This document shows, piece by piece, positions 1 through 5,558 of a stretch of DNA of 5,558 nucleotides (position 1 is the first letter of the stretch; each line of letters begins with the position of its first letter). The stretch is from Pseudomonadota bacterium. GTDB taxonomy: Bacteria; Myxococcota_A; Polyangia; Polyangiales; Polyangiaceae. The notes under the pieces were generated by a model, which was not told the origin of the DNA, did no database searches, and worked only from the letters and a program-made list of their open reading frames with translations. The stretch spans positions 1 through 5,558 of the forward strand of contig QGUH01000316.1 in NCBI GenBank assembly GCA_003242355.1, in the 5' to 3' direction. The translations under genes and the position numbers were made by a program.

Positions 1-293
1 CTCTCGCTCAGGGGGCGCGGGTGCTCTTGCTCGACGAGCCGACGAGCGCGCTCGATCGCGCGCTGTCGGCCGAAGTGTGCACGCTGATTCGCCGCGTGGC
101 GCGCGGTGAGCTCTCGGGAATGCGCCGCGCCGAACCGCTCACCGTCGTCGTCGTCACGCACGACGAAGCGGTCGCCACCGAGCTCGGTACCGTGCTCTGG
201 AGGATGGAGGCGGGCGCCGTCGTCGAGGCCGAGGTGCAGAGCACCTCCACGCCTTCTGCACCGGCGCGTCCGTCGGCCCACGCAGCCGTTTAG
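1..293 (+). CDS. ABC transporter ATP-binding protein, C-terminal fragment (5' end outside window)
   Basis: This is the last 96 codons of an ABC ATPase, read from base 3 to a TAG at 291-293. The visible part opens just after the expected position of the LSGGQ signature helix. It shows Walker B (VLLLDEP, fragment residues 7-13, with the catalytic Glu at 12), the D-loop SALD (15-18) and the switch His (H53 in VVVVTHDEA). A poorly conserved Ala/Pro/Ser-rich tail follows. Walker A, the Q-loop and the signature are outside the window, so the substrate cannot be assigned. The protein would power import, export or lipoprotein release from the cytoplasmic face of the inner membrane, with a permease probably encoded upstream. 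It converges on the minus-strand operon with 14 bases between stop codons, so it belongs to a different transcription unit. An ATG/GTG start inside the fragment would skip part of Walker B and is not credible. Confidence 0.93.
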   Translation, partial: LAQGARVLLLDEPTSALDRALSAEVCTLIRRVARGELSGMRRAEPLTVVVVTHDEAVATELGTVLWRMEAGAVVEAEVQSTSTPSAPARPSAHAAV

Positions 294-307
294 CGGCGCC
301 CGAGAGC
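294..307. other. Convergent intergenic gap between the ABC ATPase gene and the oxygenase operon
   Basis: Only 14 bases separate the two stop codons (TAG on plus, TGA on minus). A four-base-pair GC stem (285-288 with 294-297) spans the ABC stop but has no T-tract, so no intrinsic terminator can be called for either transcript. Confidence 0.8.
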
Positions 308-1273
308 TCAGTGCACCGTGTGTGCGTCCCAGGAGCGCCCGACGCCGTCGAACGGCACGCGCCGCCCGCCGTCTTCCTGGCGCACCGCGCTCCAAACGGC
401 CCGCAGCATGTCGAGGATGACCCGCCGCGCCGGGCACGCGCTCCAACCCTGCGAAAGAAAGGCCACGTCCAGATCTCCCGAGGCAGCGAATGCGCGGGAA
501 ACGAGAACGACGATGAGGGTGTGCGGAGTCAGCGGCTTTCGCAAGAACGGCGCCTCGACGTCTGCGGTACACGTGCGAAGCACCACCGGAGGCGCGACCA
601 GGCACTCGCGCAGCACTTCGTCGAGAGAGCGGCCGCGTTGCGCCTCCGAACGCGCCGCGTTCCGCAGATTCCGCACCGTGCGCACGACGTTCTCCATGCC
701 GATGGAGGTGCCGTGGACGCAGTGGAGATCGCCCTCGGCAAGGTCCATCAACACTTCCTTGGCGCGGTCGAGGCGCCCGTCGACCCGCTGACGCCAAGCA
801 GCAAACGGCGACTGCGCCGGAAACCGGGCGAGACGGCGCCCCGCCGCATAACTTTCCTTGGTCGCGCGGTACTGCGGGAGGAACAGGCGACCGCACCATT
901 GCTGCACCAGCACGCCGATGTCGCGGCCCTTCTGTTTGGGATTCGCGACGTATCCGGCAATCTCGTTGCGCTCGGGGCCGGGCAGCCCGCGCAAGGCGTC
1001 GAAACGCGCCATGAGCTCGCGTTGGCGTTCGGCGCGCTTCGCGTCGGAGCGCGCGCGAAAAACGGGCAAGACCTCCCCGTCGAAACCCATGTCGACCCGC
1101 AGCCTGCGATCGACGATGCGGTGCAACCATCCACGCTCGGGGTCGATGCGTCGCTCGACGTGTTGCTGGGAATCGAGCCACCGGATGTGCTCCGGGTCGC
1201 TGATCAGCACCACGTCGAGCCACGTGCCCAAACGCAAACGAATCGGTCGAAGATTCGAAAACAGCGGGGTCAT
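308..1273 (-). CDS. Cytochrome P450-like haem-thiolate protein, short and degenerate
   Basis: A 321-residue soluble protein with no signal peptide or membrane anchor. Its N-terminus reads like P450 beta-1/helix B (DVVLISDPEHIRWLD, residues 20-34). A K-helix ExxR is present as E219-V-L-R222, followed by R233-T-C-T-A-D, which resembles the Arg after ExxR in bacterial P450s. A Cys-ligand-like loop, LSQGWSACPARR (273-284), offers C280 as haem thiolate with Gly four residues before it. Departures from a monooxygenase are clear. The protein is about 80 residues shorter than usual, and ExxR-to-Cys is 61 residues against about 70 in P450cam. The loop Arg at Cys-2 is Ser, the Gly at Cys+2 is Ala, and the likely I-helix site reads G192-M-E-N195 in place of an acid-Thr pair. 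Such changes suit P450s that rearrange hydroperoxides, such as CYP74 or fungal Ppo domains, but that is inference. The start overlaps the DyP stop as ATGA, which implies translational coupling; its own ribosome site is weak. It could instead be an unrelated helical protein. Confidence 0.62.
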   Translation of the reverse strand: MTPLFSNLRPIRLRLGTWLDVVLISDPEHIRWLDSQQHVERRIDPERGWLHRIVDRRLRVDMGFDGEVLPVFRARSDAKRAERQRELMARFDALRGLPGPERNEIAGYVANPKQKGRDIGVLVQQWCGRLFLPQYRATKESYAAGRRLARFPAQSPFAAWRQRVDGRLDRAKEVLMDLAEGDLHCVHGTSIGMENVVRTVRNLRNAARSEAQRGRSLDEVLRECLVAPPVVLRTCTADVEAPFLRKPLTPHTLIVVLVSRAFAASGDLDVAFLSQGWSACPARRVILDMLRAVWSAVRQEDGGRRVPFDGVGRSWDAHTVH

Positions 1274-2787
1274 GAGCTCGCTTTCGTGTCGGTCGGGAGG
1301 CGGCCGAGAAACCTGAGGGCCCGGATTCCGGGCATGAAGAAGTAGGCGCCGCCGACCACGGTCACGAACCGCGGCAGGCCGGTGCAGCGCACGGGCACCG
1401 GGTCGATCGTCGCGGTGAACGCGTTCTGCTCGTCCATCCCGACGATCGGATCCGCCTCACCGTAAAGCCCGTTGAAGCGCGGATCGACGAGCCAGGAGTG
1501 TTGCACGAACTCGAACTGACGGACGATGTTGGCGTTGAGGGCGATGAACATCAGCCCTCGGTCCTCCCCGTCGACCGCGTCGGGAGCGAGCTCCGGCCCG
1601 TAGGTGCGCCCCCGCCGGAGCAAGCGGTGGCGCCGATTGACTTCGAGCGATCGTTCGCTGCCGGGGTGAGGCGCGAGCGCGTCGCGCGGGTTCGCGCGAC
1701 GAACGTGCGCGCCGATCGGGCACTTGAGCCCGTCGCGGTCCTCGTGGTGATACCGAAAGAGGTTGTTCCGTGCCTTCGTGGGGTCGTCGCCATGCGGCGC
1801 TTCCACGAGCGAAGCGCCACTCGGCCAGCGCCCCACCATGCGCGCGGCGAGGTACTCTCGAGCCTGCCGGTTCGGAGAGCCGTCCGGGTTGCGCGTGAGC
1901 GCGTCCAGCGTTTCGCGAAAGGCGACGACGTTCTGCCGGAGCTGACGGAAGACGAGATACGTGCCGTTGCGGCCGAGGTCACGACGCGGCGAGCCTTCGA
2001 CGTCGAGCGGCAACGAGCCGAACGGATCCAACGCCGCCTCGACCAGGGGTCGCTCGGTGTACAGGCCATACTCGTTCACGTAGCCGAGCAAAAACTCGCC
2101 CGGCTTCACCAGGTGCAGCCGCGAAGAAACGGGATGATAGCCCTCGATGGCGGGTTGCGAGATGCCGTCGGCGAACCCGAAGTGTTCTTTGCCGAGCAGC
2201 GCCGGATTCGTGCGCAAAATCCGAATTTCGGAAAGCCCGTGCGCTTCCCACGTTCGGCGCATTTCCGCGAGCAGCTCCTCGAGCCGAGGCGCACTTTCCG
2301 CGAACAGCATCAGGAGCACGTGCACGGGAGGCGTCGACGGACCGCCCCACTCCCAGCGCTTGGGGCTGCTCTCTCCGGTGTCGCCCAGAAACCGACTGCG
2401 GTGTGCGCCGACCATCCCCTCGAGGAACGGGCGCGAAAACTGCTGCAGGATCGACTGCGGGAGGCCGAGCGCGGAGAGCCCGAGACTGGTGAACGCAATT
2501 TGAACCGCGACGGTGCGCGCCGCGGGCACGCCCCGCGAGACCCGATCCACGATCGCGCGAACGAACGCGCGCCCGCGCTCCGGCTCTTCGATACGCAAGA
2601 GCGGATAGCAACACTCGGGCAGGGCGCCATAACCGCGAAAGACCAGTCCCTGTACGTCCGCCGCGTCGACGGCAAGCTCGGCGATCGGGAGCCCACACTC
2701 ACGAACGAGCTTGTCTCCGGTGAGCGGAGGCAGGTTCTTTTTGCCCTTCACACCGGTCGGCCACGCTTTCAGAGCAGCCTGAGCCAT
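1270..2787 (-). CDS. DyP-type (dye-decolorizing) haem peroxidase
   Basis: A 505-residue DyP-type peroxidase, which uses peroxide to oxidise aromatic or other substrates through a b-type haem in a ferredoxin-like alpha/beta barrel. The domain begins near residue 45 (DVQGLVFRGYG). The family motif GxxDG is G204-F-A-D-G208, followed by ISQPAIEG, and D207 is the catalytic acid. CPIGAHVRRANPR (356-368) supplies the proximal haem ligand H361. RRGRTYG (391-397) carries the distal-side Arg. FEFVQHSW (426-433) and PRFVTVVGGAYFFMPG (472-487) complete the C-terminal half, so every key residue is present. The size fits the larger DyP classes (formerly C/D). No Tat signal and no C-terminal encapsulin-targeting tail are visible, so it is probably cytoplasmic. 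The frame stays open to 3018, but the ATG at 2787 is chosen: it has GGAAGG seven bases upstream, and everything before it is antisense-free shadow of the preceding gene. It overlaps that gene by 19 nt and the next by 4 nt. Confidence 0.93.
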   Translation of the reverse strand: MAQAALKAWPTGVKGKKNLPPLTGDKLVRECGLPIAELAVDAADVQGLVFRGYGALPECCYPLLRIEEPERGRAFVRAIVDRVSRGVPAARTVAVQIAFTSLGLSALGLPQSILQQFSRPFLEGMVGAHRSRFLGDTGESSPKRWEWGGPSTPPVHVLLMLFAESAPRLEELLAEMRRTWEAHGLSEIRILRTNPALLGKEHFGFADGISQPAIEGYHPVSSRLHLVKPGEFLLGYVNEYGLYTERPLVEAALDPFGSLPLDVEGSPRRDLGRNGTYLVFRQLRQNVVAFRETLDALTRNPDGSPNRQAREYLAARMVGRWPSGASLVEAPHGDDPTKARNNLFRYHHEDRDGLKCPIGAHVRRANPRDALAPHPGSERSLEVNRRHRLLRRGRTYGPELAPDAVDGEDRGLMFIALNANIVRQFEFVQHSWLVDPRFNGLYGEADPIVGMDEQNAFTATIDPVPVRCTGLPRFVTVVGGAYFFMPGIRALRFLGRLPTDTKASS

Positions 2788-4034
2788 TCTTTCGCCTTCC
2801 GTTCGTTCATGAACCCCGAGAGCCCGGCGCGCAGCTCGGCGTTTCGTTCGATGTTCACGGCCGTGAGGTCCGGGTAGGCCGAGTACCAGACGGGGGTCGG
2901 GATCTGGTGGCGCCGCAAGAAGTCTTTGAACTCTTGCTCGAGCGTCGCGCCCCCGAAGAGCAGCCAGCGGGTTTTCGGGTAGCCCAACCCGTTGCTGAAC
3001 ACCAAATTGAGGCCCCACGCCACGAGGTCGATGAAGTCGTTGTTGTAACTCTCGAGGCTTCCGTCGTAGTTGCTCGCGAACACGACGCGCCGGTAATCGT
3101 CGAGCGGGATCCAGCGCGCAAAATGAATCGTTTTGACGCCGGCGAGCGAGTCGCGCGTGAAAAGGTGGCGCGTTCCCCAGCCGATCAAGGGAAGCACGCT
3201 ACGGATCACCGCCTGACGTACCCAGCCGGGTTTGACGAACCCGCCCGCGGTGAAGCCGTTGTGCGCGTACCAATCCTCGAGCTCCGTGAGCGCGTGCACG
3301 TGCTCCGGCGTCGGCCGCAGATGCTCGGGCTCGTCGCGCAGCTCCTCGAGCCGCACGAGCAGAAGCAGAAAGAGCACGGCGGGAACGATCGCCGGCCCGA
3401 ACGCGAGCAGCCCGAGCGGCAAGGTGGTCGCGTGCAGGGCGTTCTTCGCGCGAAATGAAAGCGGCAGCGGGGGCGGCGGTTCGAGCGCCCACCGCAACCG
3501 CGGCGTCTCCCGCACGAACGCGCGGATCCGGCGGCGCGCCTCGAGCGCGGGAACGCCGTCCAGCCGCTCGCGCGCCACGAACTCCCGGAGAGCGCGACGA
3601 AGCTCCCTCTCCCCGAGGATCTGCTCCACGGTGCGGCCTTGCCGGTGCACGTAGTTCGCCTTCGTGGCCACGCTCTTCTTCCGCAAGAACGCGAGGCGCG
3701 CCGCGCGCGACGGAGAGGATGGATAGCCTTCACACGCTCCGAAGAGGCGATCCAGATTGGTCCCGCCGACGTCCACCAGTGCCTCGAGCTGTGCGCGCGC
3801 CGATCCGTCGCAATCGCCCAGCAACAGAAGCTTCGGCGGCAAGGGCTCGCCCTCGAGCCCCGTCGCCGGCGGGAGATAAAGGACGCGCCCGAAATGCCAG
3901 CCCCGAAGCGCCCCGAACGGCAACACCGGGTTGTGCGCCGGGTCTTCGCGCATCTCCCGGAGCACGTCCGTGAGCGCCTCCGCCCGGCGCAGGTCCACAC
4001 TGGCGAGGACCGTGAGCGGCTCTTGTTGCGGCAT
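2769..4034 (-). CDS. Conserved protein of unknown function with duplicated halves and a central hydrophobic segment
   Basis: A 421-residue protein with no recognised enzymatic family. It is built of two related units. Unit A (about residues 47-152) and unit B (about 304-408) share the order HFxR, DGS, GYP, Tyr, Thr, ELR, Leu, Phe. From DGS to GYP both units have exactly 30 residues, and from the Tyr to the final Phe both have exactly 25. Unit B contains the striking FASNYDGS (319-326) and VWYSAYPDLT (382-391). Between the units lies a strongly hydrophobic stretch (203-228, AFGPAIVPAVLFLLLLV at its core), enough for one membrane span or a membrane-dipping hairpin. No signal peptide is visible. 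The ATG at 4034 follows the preceding stop by 18 nt and has no clear ribosome site, which suggests re-initiation; its 3' end overlaps the DyP start. Similar SNYDGS-type proteins are, as I recall, found as hypothetical genes near peroxidases. A role in anchoring or assisting the haem enzymes is a guess. Confidence 0.88.
   Translation of the reverse strand: MPQQEPLTVLASVDLRRAEALTDVLREMREDPAHNPVLPFGALRGWHFGRVLYLPPATGLEGEPLPPKLLLLGDCDGSARAQLEALVDVGGTNLDRLFGACEGYPSSPSRAARLAFLRKKSVATKANYVHRQGRTVEQILGERELRRALREFVARERLDGVPALEARRRIRAFVRETPRLRWALEPPPPLPLSFRAKNALHATTLPLGLLAFGPAIVPAVLFLLLLVRLEELRDEPEHLRPTPEHVHALTELEDWYAHNGFTAGGFVKPGWVRQAVIRSVLPLIGWGTRHLFTRDSLAGVKTIHFARWIPLDDYRRVVFASNYDGSLESYNNDFIDLVAWGLNLVFSNGLGYPKTRWLLFGGATLEQEFKDFLRRHQIPTPVWYSAYPDLTAVNIERNAELRAGLSGFMNERKAKEWLRLL
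2795..2800 (-). promoter_or_regulatory. Ribosome binding site of the DyP peroxidase
   Basis: On the minus strand this reads GGAAGG, seven bases before the ATG at 2787. It lies inside the end of the preceding gene and decides the start against the longer open frame that extends to 3018. Confidence 0.75.
2811..3125 (-). repeat. Internal protein repeat, unit B of the 421-residue protein
   Basis: Encodes residues 304-408, from HFARWIPL to SGF: DGS at 324-326, GYP at 351-353, Y384, T391, ELR at 400-402, F408. This unit has the more ornate motifs (SNYDGS, VWYSAYPDLT), so it is the likelier functional copy, with unit A serving a structural part. Confidence 0.7.
3351..3428 (-). other. Encoded transmembrane or membrane-dipping segment of the 421-residue protein
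   Basis: Residues 203-228 are almost free of charge and rich in Leu, Ala, Pro, Val and Phe, ending at Arg228. The internal prolines (206, 214, 218) leave open whether this is a straight single span or a hairpin. It falls between the two repeat units, so a true span would put them on opposite sides of the membrane. Confidence 0.7.
3579..3896 (-). repeat. Internal protein repeat, unit A of the 421-residue protein
   Basis: Encodes residues 47-152, from HFGRVLYL to REF. Compared with unit B it carries about nine extra residues between HF and DGS (around residues 56-66), then runs colinearly: DGS at 76-78, GYP at 103-105, Y128, T135, ELR at 144-146, F152. The similarity is at protein level only; the DNA copies have diverged. 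Confidence 0.7.
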
Positions 4035-4052
4035 GGTCGAGCGTTCGACGGC

Positions 4053-4490
4053 TCACGCCGTAAACTTCAGGGTGAAGTACATCGCCCGCGTCTTCCACAA
4101 GTACACGAGGCCCAGATAGAGCCCCGGGGCGACCCGCCGAATCTCGTCGCGCACGAAGTGAGCGACGCGTGAGCGTTTGGAGTAGTCGAGCACGATGCAC
4201 TCGCCTCCGTCGAACCAACTCCGGCCCGGGTAGACGTCTGCCGCAATCGCGTGCAGGCCCAGCGCGGAAACGCGGTTGCGGAGCTCGCCCTTGCGCGCGT
4301 TCACGACTTTTCCTTTCCAGGCGACCCCGTGCGCGAGCTTGGCCAAGAGCGGCTGAACGGGATGACCGGGCCTGAAGATCGCGAGCCCCTCCGCCACGCC
4401 GTCGGGGATCTGCCCGACTTCTCCCGAGCGAAACAGCCGATCGACGTCCTCGGGCGAAAGGCGAGCGATGCACTCAGCAGTGAGAGCCAT
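4053..4490 (-). CDS. Small conserved beta-rich protein, possibly lipocalin-like
   Basis: A 145-residue protein with no signal peptide or membrane segment. The N-terminal third looks helical (LSPEDVDRLFRSGEV, residues 11-25, then IPDGVAEGLAIFRPG). A beta-rich part follows, with WKGKVVN (58-64), NRVSALGLHAI (72-82), SWFDGGECIVLDYS (91-104), VRDEIRRVAPGLYLG (113-127) and YFTLKF (138-143). The pattern W-x-GK near the middle, then DG...LDY, DEIR.V.PGLYLG and a final YF.L, matches hypothetical proteins that I recall from actinobacteria and proteobacteria. I know no characterised member. A lipocalin-like barrel binding a lipid would suit the context but is inference. The ATG at 4490 is chosen because GAGG sits seven bases upstream, 14 nt after the dioxygenase stop. 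The frame is open back to 4829, but that part is out-of-frame dioxygenase sequence. The next gene starts 18 nt downstream. Confidence 0.87.
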   Translation of the reverse strand: MALTAECIARLSPEDVDRLFRSGEVGQIPDGVAEGLAIFRPGHPVQPLLAKLAHGVAWKGKVVNARKGELRNRVSALGLHAIAADVYPGRSWFDGGECIVLDYSKRSRVAHFVRDEIRRVAPGLYLGLVYLWKTRAMYFTLKFTA

Positions 4491-4497
4491 GGCCACG

Positions 4498-4501
4498 CCT
4501 C
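4498..4501 (-). promoter_or_regulatory. Ribosome binding site of the small beta-rich protein
   Basis: GAGG on the minus strand, seven bases before the ATG at 4490 and within the 14-nt gap after the dioxygenase stop codon. It supports the 145-residue start over the longer open frame. Confidence 0.65.
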
Positions 4502-4504
4502 GAC

Positions 4505-5558
4505 TCAGGAAAGCCGCACCGAGCTCCAGGGCCAGAACGCATTTTCCACGTTCCGCAGCGCGGGCGTGAGCCCCGGGAAATGACGGAGCAGGACCGTGGT
4601 CATCGTGTTGTCCCGAATCCAGTCCAACCCGACCGGCGAATACACTTCGTCCGTGAAATCGGTCGTGAAGAAGCGATCGGAGTTGAGCCGCCGAGAGGCC
4701 ATGAGGATGAAGATGCGGAAGGCCGTGTCGCTGAATGCCATGCCCGGTGGCAACGGCTCGGCGAGCGTTCCGGGAAGCAAATCGACCAGCTCGACGTCCC
4801 CGTAAACGTCTCGCAGCTCGCGCGCCCACTCGGGATTGTCGGTGAGATCCTCGAACGACTTCGCGGGCTCCATGTGGAGCAACCGACGAAACGCGTTGTA
4901 CCGGGGCACGCCGCGTTCGCGATCCCGGAGCACGTCGACCGTGGCCAGATCGACGACCGTTCCGTCGTGACGCGAGAACTTGCGCAGATGGTTCGGAAAG
5001 TTGTGCAACCGAAGAGCACCCGGATGCGAAATACCGAACGAATACAGGCAGTTCTCGGCCCCGAGCTCGTCGATCAGGCGAACGCCGTTCAGCCCCAGTA
5101 GATCCGGAAGCTCCGCGCGCCGCAGCACGGATTGGTCGCGGAGCGAATAGAACGTGTAATCGTCCGGAATGAGCGGGTGCATCCGATAAACCGCCACGAA
5201 CTCCTCGGTGATGGCGTACGGAACCCCGAAGTGGTCCCGCTCGGCACCCGGGATACCGCTCAGAACCTCGCTACTGCTCACTCGGCCGTAATTGCGACGA
5301 ATGCGCTCGCCGAACACGCCCCACCAGTTGGCGCGCAGCGCCGCCGTGACGGTCGGGTGCGTGAGCAGCGCCGGCGTCCACTCGACGGTGTGGATTTTCG
5401 CGAGCAGCGCCGCGTTGATCAGTCGAGCACGCTGGAACACCTCCTCGTCACTCCAGCTCGGATAGGCGGCGCGCAAGGCATCGCAGATCGCGTTGTGCTC
5501 CGTGTCCCTCATCCCCTTTGGCCGCTCCGAACAATAGGCGAGCGATGTACTTGTTTGG
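4505..5558 (-). CDS. Fatty acid alpha-dioxygenase/cyclooxygenase-superfamily haem dioxygenase, C-terminal part (5' end outside window or divergent)
   Basis: Belongs to the animal haem peroxidase superfamily, closest in motifs to alpha-dioxygenases, which add O2 to fatty acids through a tyrosyl radical to give hydroperoxides. Counting from the ATG at 5512: EHNAICD (5-11), AKIHTVEWTPALL (38-50), EEFVAVYRMHPLIPD (103-117), TVDVLRDRERGVPRYN (191-206), FSDTAFRIF (260-268), ASRRLNSDRFFT (272-283) and RHFPGLT (310-316). Y109 and H112 have the Tyr-x-x-His spacing of the radical Tyr385 and proximal haem ligand His388 in COX-1, so the catalytic Tyr and haem ligand are present. The distal-His helix and substrate-entry part normally lie before EHNAICD and are not in the window. 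The frame is open to the right edge, and the ATG at 5512 lacks a well-spaced ribosome site, so I extend it off the window. However, residues just before EHNAICD do not resemble the family. It is the first visible gene of the operon, and its TGA is 14 nt from the next start. Confidence 0.9.
   Translation of the reverse strand, partial: QTSTSLAYCSERPKGMRDTEHNAICDALRAAYPSWSDEEVFQRARLINAALLAKIHTVEWTPALLTHPTVTAALRANWWGVFGERIRRNYGRVSSSEVLSGIPGAERDHFGVPYAITEEFVAVYRMHPLIPDDYTFYSLRDQSVLRRAELPDLLGLNGVRLIDELGAENCLYSFGISHPGALRLHNFPNHLRKFSRHDGTVVDLATVDVLRDRERGVPRYNAFRRLLHMEPAKSFEDLTDNPEWARELRDVYGDVELVDLLPGTLAEPLPPGMAFSDTAFRIFILMASRRLNSDRFFTTDFTDEVYSPVGLDWIRDNTMTTVLLRHFPGLTPALRNVENAFWPWSSVRLS

Noticed and set aside
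285..297. Possible terminator hairpin at the end of the ABC ATPase gene
   Set aside because: The stem is only four base pairs and no T-run follows on either strand.
1270..1320. Encapsulin cargo-loading peptide at the DyP C-terminus
   Set aside because: The tail (GRLPTDTKASS) lacks the hydrophobic Gly-Ser-Leu-type motif found on encapsulated DyPs, and no encapsulin gene is nearby.
311..1345. Long plus-strand open frame of 344 codons opposite the P450-like gene
   Set aside because: It is antisense to a gene with recognisable motifs. Its translation is Arg/Ala/His-rich without domains, as expected for a shadow frame in GC-rich DNA.
1498..2877. Plus-strand open frame of 459 codons opposite the DyP gene
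   Set aside because: It is the complement of a gene with full DyP motifs. The translation is low-complexity and charged, and it has no ribosome site or family signature.
2788..3018. N-terminal extension of the DyP frame by 77 codons
   Set aside because: It covers the conserved C-terminal unit of the 421-residue protein in another frame and reads as Arg/Pro-rich noise. The ATG at 2787 has a good ribosome site.
3730..4473. Minus-strand open frame of 247 codons across two genes
   Set aside because: It lies out of frame over the small beta-rich gene and the start of the 421-residue gene, is Arg/Gly-rich and has no domain. It is a shadow frame.
4491..4829. N-terminal extension of the small beta-rich protein frame
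   Set aside because: It overlaps strongly conserved dioxygenase sequence out of frame. The ATG at 4490 has GAGG at proper spacing.

Overview
The window is GC-rich DNA with strong G/C preference at third codon positions. It carries a five-gene block on the minus strand that meets the end of one plus-strand gene. GC content, codon use and gene content would suit a myxobacterium or another high-GC soil proteobacterium or actinobacterium. That placement is inference; no rRNA or marker gene is present.

Layout, left to right: bases 1-293 (+) hold the last 96 codons of an ABC transporter ATPase. After 14 non-coding bases the minus-strand block begins at its 3' end. Read in the direction of transcription, the block is: (1) the C-terminal part of an alpha-dioxygenase/cyclooxygenase-superfamily fatty acid dioxygenase (5558-4505, running off the right edge); (2) a 145-residue beta-rich, possibly lipocalin-like protein (4490-4053); (3) a 421-residue protein of unknown function made of two related halves separated by a hydrophobic segment (4034-2769); (4) a 505-residue dye-decolorizing (DyP-type) haem peroxidase (2787-1270); and (5) a 321-residue degenerate cytochrome P450-like protein (1273-308). 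Spacings are 14 nt, 18 nt, a 19-nt overlap and a 4-nt ATGA overlap, so this is almost certainly one operon. Its promoter must lie beyond base 5558.

Taken together the block looks like an uncharacterised oxylipin-type pathway. A tyrosyl-radical dioxygenase would make a fatty-acid hydroperoxide, and a P450-like protein and a DyP peroxidase would be the candidates to isomerise, cleave or reduce it. A small putative lipid-binding protein and a membrane-linked protein of unknown function accompany them. Fungal Ppo/linoleate-diol-synthase enzymes fuse a haem dioxygenase to a P450 domain; here the comparable parts would be separate genes with a DyP added. The enzyme classes of genes 1 and 4 are clear from motifs. 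The P450 assignment of gene 5 is probable. The joint pathway is inference.

No RNA genes, insertion sequences, CRISPR arrays or convincing terminators were seen, and no gene-free stretch exceeds 20 bases.
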